A stretch of DNA of 64,000 bases from contig CALFMO010000006.1 in the NCBI GenBank assembly GCA_937879855.1, forward strand, positions 372,001 through 436,000, written 5' to 3'. The position numbers and the translations under genes were made by a program. Positions within the stretch are counted from its first letter, which is position 1. The number at the start of each line of letters is the position of its first letter. Positions 42,522 through 50,330 of this stretch are shown piece by piece. The notes below the pieces were generated by a model. That model made no database searches. It was not told where the DNA came from and saw nothing but the letters and a program-made list of their open reading frames with translations. The stretch comes from an uncultured Acidobacteriaceae bacterium (GTDB taxonomy: Bacteria > Acidobacteriota > Terriglobia > Terriglobales > Acidobacteriaceae).

Positions 42522-43754
42522 TCAGCGGCTCGCGAACCTTCGCAGGCGTCCGGGATAGGCGGCGCCTGCCTTCGCCAATTGATCCGCTGTCGCCGTCGAG
42601 ATCGGCTGGACGTTTTCCGAACGAAACCGCAGCAGCGCGGCAATGTTGCCGACTTTGTCGAACTCCGGATCATCCTTCACATAGAACGTCTCGATATCGC
42701 GGCGTATGACCCAGGGCAAAATGGCTTCACCAACGTCGACAATTTCCTGCGTCGCCCGGCCGCAGGCCGGACAGGCGCTGACCAGGTGCGCGTCGATGTG
42801 TCCGCATGCCGAACATTCAATCGCGTGCGCCTGAAGATTTTCTCCCAGCAAGAGAGTCTGTACCTCGCCTAATTCGAGCGAACGCAATACGCGGCGCAGT
42901 CCGGTAACGCCCCGTCCATTGCTGCGCGCTTGTCCGAGCGCCTGAGCCACTAGTTCGTGGCGGCGTTCACTTTGCCAACGCTCCAAAATCTGTTGTGCGT
43001 GGCTGCGGATATCTTCGTTACTGATGTGATTCATGTCCGCGCGGAAGCGCCCAATGAGCGCGTGGCTCACGTAGGAGTGTAGTTGCGGTTCGAGGAGCGA
43101 CATGTGCGCATCCTGGCAGGCAAGAATCCATTTCTCGAACACGCCTTTTTCCAGCAATACTTTCAGGGTCTCGGCAACATTCTTAAAGTGCTGGCGAGCC
43201 TCGTCCTCCACCCGGCGCTGGGCATGGCCGCCATCATATCCAGCAAACCCATCGCTGCGGCCTCTGCGGGGGAGAGGATGGAACAGGTCTTCGCGCTCAG
43301 TCAACTCGCCCAGGCGAAGATCGAAGATGCGCGCACGGTGCCGGTCGACCAGCACCACACCCAGCAGCGGAGATGCGCCCAGCAGGTGCGCGATCGGCTT
43401 TAGATGGAAATGGCGATCCACGAAAAGCTGGGTGCCCGGCAAACTTGCGGGCACATCATATTCGCGCCAGATGTTTTGGGCGGCGCAGGCAAACACGGCC
43501 TTGCCATGCGTTCCGTTGCTACGTAATTCGCCCGCCAGCCGCAAAATACGGTCCATATCGGCGCGAGCACAGTCTTTCTTGCCTTGGCTTTCCAACCCGC
43601 GCAACGCTTCGCGGGCCAGGTCTTTGATCAGAATTATGTCCTCTTTATGAGCTTTATTACGGGGCGTGGATGGCTGAAAATAAAAACTGACAGCACACGA
43701 TTTCTTGTCTTGAAATTCTGCTAACTCTCGGATTTGTTCGCGAGTAATACTCAT
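42522..43754 (-). CDS. Bacterial archaeo-eukaryotic release factor homologue (baeRF), GGQ position changed to GGH
   Basis: A 410-residue eRF1-related protein. The ATG at 43754 has GGGGAG 6 nt upstream. Residues 1-125 resemble the N-terminal domain (REQIRELAEFQDKKSCAVSFYFQPS), the middle domain begins near 130 with LLGVVLVDRHRARIFDLRLGE, and the equivalent of the catalytic GGQ loop reads G175-G176-H177 in GYDGGHAQRRVEDEARQHF. The C-terminal domain contains a zinc-ribbon-like C314-x2-C317..C328-x2-C331. Family knowledge: baeRFs are diverse and several have lost the GGQ; ribosome rescue or quality control is presumed. It lies 30 nt downstream of an HPF-sigma fusion gene on the same strand, so both genes should be co-transcribed. 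Confidence 0.85.
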   Translation of the reverse strand: MSITREQIRELAEFQDKKSCAVSFYFQPSTPRNKAHKEDIILIKDLAREALRGLESQGKKDCARADMDRILRLAGELRSNGTHGKAVFACAAQNIWREYDVPASLPGTQLFVDRHFHLKPIAHLLGASPLLGVVLVDRHRARIFDLRLGELTEREDLFHPLPRRGRSDGFAGYDGGHAQRRVEDEARQHFKNVAETLKVLLEKGVFEKWILACQDAHMSLLEPQLHSYVSHALIGRFRADMNHISNEDIRSHAQQILERWQSERRHELVAQALGQARSNGRGVTGLRRVLRSLELGEVQTLLLGENLQAHAIECSACGHIDAHLVSACPACGRATQEIVDVGEAILPWVIRRDIETFYVKDDPEFDKVGNIAALLRFRSENVQPISTATADQLAKAGAAYPGRLRRFASR

Positions 43755-43784
43755 GGATAACTCCCCAGACACTGAAATTGGAAA

Positions 43785-44837
43785 TTAAGCGGCTCCGGTC
43801 GGAGCCAAACGGCCTGAAAACTGCTTCGCAAGTCCAGGCGTCTTGCGTAAGTGGTCACGAGCGGCAGAAACAAAGGCGAGCACCTTCTCGCCAGGCAAGC
43901 CGGTGATCGCCATAATCTCCTCGACACTGAAACCTTCAATGGCGTGCAGAATGAACGCTTCGCGCGGACCCGAGCCCAAGTCGCGCAGCGACGACGCAAT
44001 CAGGCGCAACAATTCATCCGAGGCCAGGATCTGCTCCGGCGTAGCGACACGCGCATCGGGAATAACTGTTGCCCCCGTGATCGATTCGTCCGGCTGATGA
44101 AATTGCAACTCCGCTTCGTCGCTTCCCTTCACGTTGCGCTGGCGCGCAGAATCTTCCAAAGGCCTTGCGTTCCCGTTGCTCTCGTCGCCGTGCGAAACTT
44201 CATCCAACGCTCGCAACGCCAGCCGGTAGAGCCAGGGCTCAAGCGCCAACCGCTCGGGCTTCTCCTGACCATCGCCCAGCGCGGACGCGATGGTTTCGTC
44301 AATCACCTCTTCCTTCGAAACGCTGTCGGGCGCAATCAACTCTTGCGCTTCGCGGAAGTAGATTTCACGCTCGACAAACCGCTCCAGCCGCGAGAGATTC
44401 ACATTTACATAAGAGCGAATATCGTCCGCAGAAATTGTTGGCGGAAACACGGCAGCAATCGTCTGCTCGAACGGAACTTCCCGCACCACGGCGCCGGGCC
44501 GCGCGCTGTCTCCGCGCTTGCCGCGTTGCCACTTGTGCGACGCACGCAGGATTTCCTTGTGCTTGTTGACCTGCTGCAGCAGATCCTCAAATGCACTTTT
44601 CACTGCCGCGGCAGCCCCAGGAGCCGAAACCTGCACCGCCATCTGTCCCGAAGGCAAGCGCAGATTCAGCGAGACGCTGGTCCCCTCGCGCGCCGAAATC
44701 TCCTCCACCACTCCTTTCAGGTGAACGAGTTCGGGGCGAAACACCTGCAGGCGTTTCTGCAGTTTTTCGATTTGATGTTGAATATCTTTTTCGACGGCGG
44801 GAATTTTATGAAGACGGTAGCTGACGTGAACGTTCAT
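43785..44837 (-). CDS. Ribosome-hibernation factor (HPF/RaiA) domain fused to an ECF-sigma-like module
   Basis: A 350-residue chimera. Residues 1-98 read as an HPF/RaiA domain: MNVHVSYRLHKIPAVEKDIQ, QIEKLQKRL helix, VVEEISAREGTSVSLNLRL and a second helix SAFEDLLQQVNKHKEIL. A basic linker (99-135) leads to residues 137-213 with the ECF region 2 pattern (SYVNVNLSRLERFVEREIYF; EEVIDETIASALGD; LEPWLYRLALRALDEV) and residues 269-332 with region 4 (LRLIASSLRDLGSGPREAFI; EGFSVEEIMAITGLPGEKVL). Region 2 lacks the clear core-binding DLVQE motif of active ECF factors (VIDET instead), so the module may not initiate transcription. Co-directional with a baeRF gene 30 nt downstream. GAGG before the ATG supports the start. 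Confidence 0.83.
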   Translation of the reverse strand: MNVHVSYRLHKIPAVEKDIQHQIEKLQKRLQVFRPELVHLKGVVEEISAREGTSVSLNLRLPSGQMAVQVSAPGAAAAVKSAFEDLLQQVNKHKEILRASHKWQRGKRGDSARPGAVVREVPFEQTIAAVFPPTISADDIRSYVNVNLSRLERFVEREIYFREAQELIAPDSVSKEEVIDETIASALGDGQEKPERLALEPWLYRLALRALDEVSHGDESNGNARPLEDSARQRNVKGSDEAELQFHQPDESITGATVIPDARVATPEQILASDELLRLIASSLRDLGSGPREAFILHAIEGFSVEEIMAITGLPGEKVLAFVSAARDHLRKTPGLAKQFSGRLAPTGAA

Positions 44838-44995
44838 AGCGCCTCGGCCTTGCTAACGAAGTGCGCAACCAAGTGCTTTCTTAAGCCGATTGTACACCCG
44901 GTGGAAAAGAGGGAAACCGATAAATCCACTGCCTAAAAATTAAGATGGTCTCATTCCGGAAATCGTTGCAGCTAAAAGTTTTGCTTGCCATCGGT

Positions 44996-45025
44996 TTGCA
45001 GACTCCCGGAACGGGCAGGTATGAT
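44996..45025 (+). promoter_or_regulatory. Putative promoter of the M20 peptidase gene
   Basis: TTGCAG (44996-45001) and TATGAT (45020-45025) are separated by 18 nt; transcription from about 45032 would give an almost leaderless mRNA for the ATG at 45034. Matches are 4/6 and 5/6. Confidence 0.35.
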
Positions 45026-45033
45026 CCGGAACC

Positions 45034-46371
45034 ATGACCCTGCTCAAATTTGCCTTCCCTTTTTTGTTCGTCGCTGTTACCTGTGCGCAATCCTCATCTT
45101 CCAAAGAAGTTGAAACGGTTTATCCCGATGCGCACGCACTCTACGTTGATCTGCACGAGCATCCCGAACTTTCTGGACACGAAACCCAAACCGCGGCGAA
45201 GCTTGCGGAGCGCTTGCGCCGCGCTGGTTACACCGTCACCGAGCACGTCGGCGGCACCGGCGTGGTCGCTATTCTTAAGAACGGACCCGGACCGACAATC
45301 ATGCTACGCACGGAACTCGACGCGCTTCCGGTAGAAGAAAAAACTGGCCTGCCATATGCCAGCAAGGTGCACACCAAAGACGACTCCGGACGCGACGTTC
45401 CGGTGGATCACGCCTGCGGACACGATCTGCACATGGCCGCAATTCTAGGGACAGCGGAAATAATGGCAACTAGCAAAAATACCTGGCATGGCACCCTCAT
45501 GTTGATCGGCCAGCCGGCCGAGGAAACCATTGGGGGCGCCGAAGGAATGATCCGCGACGGATTGTTCACACGCTTCCCCAAGCCCGACGTGGCCGTGGCC
45601 TTACACGTCGGCAACGAACTACCGGCGGGAATGGTCTCGATCACTCCGGGTATCTACAACACCAATTCGGATTCTGTGCGCATCACCATCTATGGCAAGG
45701 GAGGCCACGGTTCCGCCCCGCATACCACCGTCGATCCGATTGTGATTGCTGCCCGGACCATTCTTGCTCTCCAGACCATCGTTTCTCGCGAAGTAAAACC
45801 GGGCGAAATGGCCGTAGTGACGGTCGGCTACATTCAAGCCGGCACCAAAAACAACATCATTCCCGACCAGGCAGAAATGGGGCTGACGGTGCGAACCTTC
45901 AAGCCGGACGTGCGCAAACAGATTCTTGCGGCCATCACTCGAATCACGAAGGCAGAAGCGGCAGCAGCCGGCGCTCCGAAAGAACCGTTGGTGGAGCGTT
46001 ACGAAGGCACGGACCTGGTCTACAACAATCCAGCCTTGGCCGAGCGGCTCAGGGCGCCACTCGAAGCCACCCTCGGAAAAGACAAAGTCGTAACCGGCGA
46101 GCCAATCACGCCTTCCGAGGACTTTTCTTATTTCATCGAGCAGGGCGTGCCCGGTTTCTATTTCAGCCTTGGCGGAGCCGATCCCGCGAAGTTCGCCGAG
46201 GCGAAAGCGTCCGGAACACACCTGCCATCTAATCATTCCCCGCTGTTTGCCCCTGACGTCGATCCAGCTCTGCATGCAGGGATCATCGCGGAAGTAGCAG
46301 TGCTGCGGAACCTGCTGAATGCGTCTCCGGAGGAGCTACATAAGCTTGCCGCAGAGCAACCGTCTCACTGA
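45034..46371 (+). CDS. Secreted M20-family amidohydrolase (hippurate/IAA-amino-acid hydrolase-like)
   Basis: A 445-residue zinc peptidase of the M20D group. A signal peptide (LLKFAFPFLFVAVTCAQ) opens the protein. Typical motifs are DLHEHPELSGHETQTA, GPTIMLRTELDALPVEE (metal Asp), VDHACGHDLHMAAILG (Cys-Gly-His-Asp), LIGQPAEETIGGAEGMI (catalytic/metal Glu), GKGGHGSAPHTTVDP with a lid-domain His, and PSEDFSYFIEQGVPGFYF. It probably removes an acyl group from an amino-acid conjugate. Located alone, divergent from the HPF-sigma gene; upstream there is a promoter-like element near the start. Confidence 0.93.
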   Translation: MTLLKFAFPFLFVAVTCAQSSSSKEVETVYPDAHALYVDLHEHPELSGHETQTAAKLAERLRRAGYTVTEHVGGTGVVAILKNGPGPTIMLRTELDALPVEEKTGLPYASKVHTKDDSGRDVPVDHACGHDLHMAAILGTAEIMATSKNTWHGTLMLIGQPAEETIGGAEGMIRDGLFTRFPKPDVAVALHVGNELPAGMVSITPGIYNTNSDSVRITIYGKGGHGSAPHTTVDPIVIAARTILALQTIVSREVKPGEMAVVTVGYIQAGTKNNIIPDQAEMGLTVRTFKPDVRKQILAAITRITKAEAAAAGAPKEPLVERYEGTDLVYNNPALAERLRAPLEATLGKDKVVTGEPITPSEDFSYFIEQGVPGFYFSLGGADPAKFAEAKASGTHLPSNHSPLFAPDVDPALHAGIIAEVAVLRNLLNASPEELHKLAAEQPSH

Positions 46372-46395
46372 CGTGGGAGGCCCAGCGTAACGTAC

Positions 46396-46434
46396 ATACA
46401 AATGTATTGACACTAGACTGCATTCCCCTTTATT
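46396..46434 (+). promoter_or_regulatory. brnTA promoter with overlapping palindromic operator
   Basis: ATACAAATGTAT (46396-46407) is a perfect dyad that touches a perfect TTGACA at 46407-46412; a weak -10 TTTATT follows at 46429-46434 (16-nt spacer). The arrangement fits autoregulation by BrnA, a known repressor of its operon. Confidence 0.5.
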
Positions 46435-46462
46435 CTCAAATCAGCGGGCGCAGGAAGCCCCC

Positions 46463-46792
46463 ATGCATTTTGAATGGAATGAACAAAAGAACCGCCAGAA
46501 TTTAGTCAAGCATGGAATTCGATTCGAGACTGCAGCCTTGGCCTTCGATGATCCCTATGCCGTGACACAGCTTGATGATTCATCGGATGAGGAGGAACGC
46601 TGGATTACTCTCGGAGCCGTCGGGCCAGGAGCAATACTTGTGGTTGTCCATACGTGGACCGAAGAGGAAGGAGAGGCTGTGACTCGAATCATCTCTGCAC
46701 GTGCCGCCGAGTCGCATGAAAGGAGAGCCTATGAGGAAGCTCACCAAAGAGCAAAAGCGAGATATCGCCGCCATCGCGGCCATGAAAGATGA
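46463..46792 (+). CDS. brnT: BrnT-family type II toxin (RNase)
   Basis: A 109-residue protein of the BrnT family, RelE-like ribonucleases that cut mRNA. The N-terminal signature MHFEWNEQKNRQNLVKHGIRFETAALAFDDP (in pieces: HFEWNEQKNRQNLVKHGI, FETAALAFDDPYA), ERWITLGAVG, and the C-terminal RIISARAAESHERRAYEE with the conserved Arg are standard. AGGAAG lies shortly before the ATG. The toxin gene comes first and overlaps its antitoxin gene by 62 nt, as is usual for BrnTA. A palindromic operator precedes it. Confidence 0.94.
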   Translation: MHFEWNEQKNRQNLVKHGIRFETAALAFDDPYAVTQLDDSSDEEERWITLGAVGPGAILVVVHTWTEEEGEAVTRIISARAAESHERRAYEEAHQRAKARYRRHRGHER

Positions 46793-47054
46793 AGATATTG
46801 ATTTTTCGGACATCCCCCTTGTTCTGGATTGGAGCCGTGCCGAAATTGGCAAGTTCTACCGCCCGCCCAAGAAAACGATAACCATCCGGCTGGACGCCGA
46901 CGTCCTGGAGTGGTTGAAAGGATACGGCAAGGGCTACCAGACCAAAGCCAACTTGCTATTGAGGCACGCCATGGTGAGTTCTGAGGGTAGAAATGCTCCG
47001 GAAAGGCCACGAGCACAAGGAAAAAGGACTCGCCGAGCTCACGCCACCAACTGA
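46731..47054 (+). CDS. brnA: BrnA-family antitoxin
   Basis: A 107-residue ribbon-helix-helix protein. ATG 46731 has AAAGGAG 5 nt upstream and lies within the brnT 3' end. The RHH core is KKTITIRLDADVLEWLKGYGKGYQTKANLLLRHAM, read in two parts; the N-terminal half (DIAAIAAMKDEDIDFSDIP) is the toxin-binding segment typical of BrnA. An Arg-rich C-terminal tail (RPRAQGKRTRRAH) is unusual. With BrnT it forms a complex that represses the promoter upstream. Type II toxin-antitoxin. Confidence 0.93.
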   Translation: MRKLTKEQKRDIAAIAAMKDEDIDFSDIPLVLDWSRAEIGKFYRPPKKTITIRLDADVLEWLKGYGKGYQTKANLLLRHAMVSSEGRNAPERPRAQGKRTRRAHATN

Positions 47055-47062
47055 TTCCCGGC

Positions 47063-48202
47063 TTACACCGCTACAGTAACCGAAGTCTCAGTCCGCGTCA
47101 CCGGCCGGTAGAGCGTATCGCGCTCAATCGGTTCCCGCCCGGCCGCACGGATCAACCGCTCCAACTCTTCGCGGCGCATGCCCTGCGGAGTCGTCGCACC
47201 GGCGTCGTGGTAGATCTTTTCTTCAATCACGGTACCGTCCATGTCATCGGCGCCGAAGCGCAGTGAAATCTGCGCGATCTTCGCCGTCATCATCTGCCAG
47301 TACGATTTGATGTGCGGGAAGTTGTCGAGCACCAGCCGGCTCACCGCAATCTGCTTGATGTCGAGCATACCCGTGGTCTTCGGCAGATGCTGCAACGGCG
47401 TGTTGTCGGGATGAAACGCCAGCGGAATAAATGTCTGAAAACCGCCCGTCTCATCCTGCAGCGCGCGCAGCTTCAACAAGTGGTCGACGCGATCTTCGTC
47501 ATTCTCGACGTGACCATAGAGCATAGTCGCATTCGACTTCAATCCGATCTGGTGCGCAACCTTAGCGGTTTCCAGCCATTGATCGCCATCAATCTTGTGA
47601 TCGCAGATAATGTGCCGTACGCGGTCCGCAAAAATCTCCGCGCCCCCACCCGGCAGCGAGTCCACGCCGGAGGCTTTCAACTGCTCCAGCGTCTGGCGAA
47701 TCGAGAGTTTCGCCCGCTTCGATAGATACGCGACCTCGACCATGGTGAAGGCCTTCAAATGCACTTGCGGAAAACGCTGCTTCAGGCCCGAACACAAATC
47801 CAGGAAATATTGAAACGGCAGGTCGGGATGCAGTCCGCCGACGATGTGAAATTCCGTCACTGCCTCGGAGTATCCGGAAGCTGCAGTCTCGAAAGCCTCT
47901 TCAAGCGCCATAGTATAGGCGCCGGGCGCGTCTTTCTTTCGCCCAAAGGCGCACAACCTGCACGCAGCAACGCAAACATTTGTGGGATTGATATGCCGGT
48001 TGACGTTGAAGTAAGTCTTGTCGCCATGCATGCGCTCGCGCACCAGGTTGGCCATCCAGCCGACGGCGAGAATGTCGCCGGTGCGGTACAGCGTCAGAGC
48101 GTCGTCGGCATCGAGCCGTTCGCCGGCGAGAACTCTCTCGTGAATCGGCTCTAGACGCCGATCGTCGGTCTGAAAAGCGTGCGCTGAACGTGAGTCAGAC
48201 AT
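47063..48202 (-). CDS. mqnE: Aminodeoxyfutalosine synthase (menaquinone, futalosine pathway)
   Basis: A 379-residue radical SAM enzyme. The [4Fe-4S] motif is C-x3-C-x2-C (NVCVAACRLCAFGRKKDAPG), preceded by HINPTN and followed by AYTMALEEAFETA and TEFHIVGGLHPDLPFQYFL, which distinguish MqnE from the related MqnC. MqnE adds the adenosyl radical to 3-[(1-carboxyvinyl)oxy]benzoate. The ATG at 48202 has AAGAAG just upstream; longer starts add a non-conserved segment. A prenyltransferase gene of the same pathway (mqnP-like) lies near on the same strand, interrupted by one plus-strand gene. Confidence 0.92.
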   Translation of the reverse strand: MSDSRSAHAFQTDDRRLEPIHERVLAGERLDADDALTLYRTGDILAVGWMANLVRERMHGDKTYFNVNRHINPTNVCVAACRLCAFGRKKDAPGAYTMALEEAFETAASGYSEAVTEFHIVGGLHPDLPFQYFLDLCSGLKQRFPQVHLKAFTMVEVAYLSKRAKLSIRQTLEQLKASGVDSLPGGGAEIFADRVRHIICDHKIDGDQWLETAKVAHQIGLKSNATMLYGHVENDEDRVDHLLKLRALQDETGGFQTFIPLAFHPDNTPLQHLPKTTGMLDIKQIAVSRLVLDNFPHIKSYWQMMTAKIAQISLRFGADDMDGTVIEEKIYHDAGATTPQGMRREELERLIRAAGREPIERDTLYRPVTRTETSVTVAV

Positions 48203-48424
48203 CTTCTTGATCATATCGCAGGACGCCGCCCATGACCACGATTCCGGTTTGGATAGGCTGATTTCGCAAATGTCCCGAACTCGCGGGAAAGAAAAGATTT
48301 GGGCTATCAATCCCGAGTTCTGGTAAGGATTCCCTGCCTACCCCTGGCGCTAAAACCGCATCTATTCAAAGACTTCGAATTCTTGCGCGCCTTCTCGGAA
48401 CTTGTAAGCGAAGGAGACTTGCCG

Positions 48425-49252
48425 ATGAAACAGATTTTATCCGCCACCTTATTCACTGCAGCGCTGCTCTGTGCGATCGCATTGGCTCAGAGCACGCCTT
48501 CGCAGACCCCGGGCGCTCCTCCTCAGCAACCTGAGGGGCAGCCCCAGACCCAACAGCCTGCGCAAGCCACTCCGGCTCCGACGGCCGCTCAGGCCACCGC
48601 GAATCAAGAACCGTCGGCCGCTACGCCAAAAATCGCCCCCGGAAGCGTAATCCCAGTGTCGCTGACAAGAACCATCGACGCCAAGAAAGCCAAGCCCGGT
48701 GACGAAGTTGTGGCCAAGGTCACCATGGATATGAAGTCCAACAGTGGAGAAGTGATCGTGCCCAAAGACACCAAAGTGATGGGGCACGTGACTGAGGCGC
48801 AGGCCCGCAGCAAGGAGCAGAAAGAATCTCAGTTAGGCATCGCTTTTGACCGTGCCACGTTGAAAGGCAGCGAAGTTTCGCTGCCGATGTCGATCCAGGC
48901 TGTGATTGCTCCGCCCAGCAATAACACAAACAGCAGCGGCGGTTCCCCAGATCAAGGTGCGCCTCCGACGGGCGGCAATAGCGCGCCGTCCCCGATGGCC
49001 AGCGGGCGCAACGGCTCGACAGCAAGTCAAAGTACGCCTTCGGGTCCACCGCCCAGCGCAGCTCCGACCGACAACACGCAGCAAGGCAGTGCACGCCCGC
49101 CCATTACCGGAAATACCCAGGGCGTCGTAGGCATCTCGAATCTCAAGCTGGAACCCGCACCCAGCGCGGCTCAGGGTTCAGTCTTGAGTTCGGAGAAAAA
49201 TAACGTGAAGGTTGAAAGCGGCACCATGCTGCTTCTGAAGGTCAACCAGTAA
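48425..49252 (+). CDS. Secreted protein with VirB10/TrbI-like domain and Pro/Gln/Ser-rich spacer
   Basis: A 275-residue exported protein. AAGGAG lies 8 nt before the ATG at 48425 and a signal peptide follows (ATLFTAALLCAIALAQS). Residues about 25-60 are Pro/Gln/Thr-rich. Residues 63-165 match the core of the protein at 6416-7186: IAPGSVIPVSLTRTIDAKKAKPGDEVVAKVT, then VPKDTKVMGHVTEAQ and VSLPMSIQAVI (in pieces). A 90-residue Ser/Pro/Gly-rich low-complexity segment follows, then a short conserved end (GVVGISNLKLEP, SGTMLLLKVNQ). Its function is unknown; the two paralogues are on different sides of the window. Convergent with the mqnP-like gene and divergent from mqnE. Confidence 0.72.
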   Translation: MKQILSATLFTAALLCAIALAQSTPSQTPGAPPQQPEGQPQTQQPAQATPAPTAAQATANQEPSAATPKIAPGSVIPVSLTRTIDAKKAKPGDEVVAKVTMDMKSNSGEVIVPKDTKVMGHVTEAQARSKEQKESQLGIAFDRATLKGSEVSLPMSIQAVIAPPSNNTNSSGGSPDQGAPPTGGNSAPSPMASGRNGSTASQSTPSGPPPSAAPTDNTQQGSARPPITGNTQGVVGISNLKLEPAPSAAQGSVLSSEKNNVKVESGTMLLLKVNQ

Positions 49253-49273
49253 ACGCATTGTCGGTTCTTGGTC

Positions 49274-49308
49274 CGGAGAGGCGACGGCGACACGCGGTTG
49301 CCTCTCCG
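49274..49308. terminator. Hairpin between convergent genes
   Basis: CGGAGAGGC (49274-49282) and GCCTCTCCG (49300-49308) form a 9-bp perfect stem with a 17-nt loop. There is no U-tract; a bidirectional 3'-end hairpin is possible. Confidence 0.45.
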
Positions 49309-49326
49309 CGATCCGCCGCTACCCAA

Positions 49327-50190
49327 CTATTTCCGTAGCAACAAATCGCCCGCGACAAATACGAAGAACAGCACCGAGATGACGCCGTTCATCGTAAAAA
49401 ACGCGGCATTCAGTTTCGACAGGTCGTCGGCCCGAACCAGCGAATGCTCGTAGAGCAGCAGCAAGAACACCGCCAGAACGCCGCAGGCCGCCAGCTTCCC
49501 CATTCCAAATACGATCAATAATGCAATGAGCAATACAATCATCGCGGCGTGAAACCCGCGCGCAATCCACAGCGCAGAGCGAATGCCCACATATCGCGGA
49601 ATGGAATGCAGCCCAGTCTGCCGATCAAAATCCAAATCCTGGCAGGCGTAGAGAACGTCGAAGCCGCCAACCCAGAACGCCACGGCCGCGGTCAGCAGCA
49701 GGATCCGCGGGTCCAGCGATCCCCGCACCGCGATCCACGCCGCTGCCGGCGCAATGCCGAGTGCGAATCCCAGCACCAGGTGCGACCATCGCGTCACCCG
49801 TTTCGTGTACGAGTAAAGCAGCAACACCGCCAAAGCCACCGGCGACAGCATCAGAGAAAGCCGGTTTAACTGGCTCGCCGCGAGAATGAAAATCGCACTG
49901 GAGACCACTACGAACGTAGCCACAAACCCTGGCGTGAGATGGCCGGCGGGCAGAGCCCGTGCGCTGGTCCGCGGATTGGCGGCGTCGATGGCAGTATCAG
50001 CCCAGCGGTTGAACGCCATGGCCGCAGATCGTGCCGCGATCATCGCCACAATGATCCACACCAGTTGATGGAGCGACGGAAGACCTCCAGCCGCGAGCAT
50101 CGCTCCGCACAGCGCAAAAGGCAGCGCGAAAATAGAATGCTCCCACTTGATCATCTCCAGTGTGACGCGCAGGTTGTGCAGGACGGACAC
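49327..50190 (-). CDS. UbiA-family prenyltransferase, MqnP-like
   Basis: A 287-residue membrane prenyltransferase with about eight helices. It starts VLHNLRVTLEMIKWEHSIFALPFALCGAM and carries the first Asp-rich motif in MAFNRWADTAIDAANPRT (NxxxDxxxD) and the second in FDVLYACQDLDFDRQTGLHSIPRY. The arrangement resembles the TIGR01475/MqnP group that prenylates 1,4-dihydroxy-6-naphthoate in the futalosine pathway, and mqnE lies nearby. 4-hydroxybenzoate prenylation (UbiA) is the alternative but no ubiquinone gene is seen. GTG at 50190 is the assumed start, without a good ribosome site. Confidence 0.85.
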   Translation of the reverse strand: MSVLHNLRVTLEMIKWEHSIFALPFALCGAMLAAGGLPSLHQLVWIIVAMIAARSAAMAFNRWADTAIDAANPRTSARALPAGHLTPGFVATFVVVSSAIFILAASQLNRLSLMLSPVALAVLLLYSYTKRVTRWSHLVLGFALGIAPAAAWIAVRGSLDPRILLLTAAVAFWVGGFDVLYACQDLDFDRQTGLHSIPRYVGIRSALWIARGFHAAMIVLLIALLIVFGMGKLAACGVLAVFLLLLYEHSLVRADDLSKLNAAFFTMNGVISVLFFVFVAGDLLLRK

Positions 50191-50205
50191 GGATCAATTG
50201 TAATG

Positions 50206-50330
50206 CAGGGTTTTGGGTGTCAGGTGTTGGGTCTTAGAGGTTAGGTCTTGAGTATTTGTCCACTAGTGTGAATAGCCAGCCGAAAGCCGGAGGTCAAACA
50301 CCTAACACCCCATACCTAACATCCCTCCCC
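50206..50330. repeat. Degenerate inverted repeat of GGTGTTAGG-type words
   Basis: GGGTGTCAGGTGTTGGG (from about 50214) and TTAGAGGTTAGG on one side and CACCTAACACCCC and ATACCTAACATCCC (to 50330) on the other form an imperfect inverted repeat. It lies between two co-directional genes and runs a few bases into the end of the pcm gene. Confidence 0.5.

Noticed and set aside
43851..44936. A 361-residue plus-strand open frame across the HPF-sigma gene
   Set aside because: Antisense to a gene with two recognisable domains; no motifs of its own.
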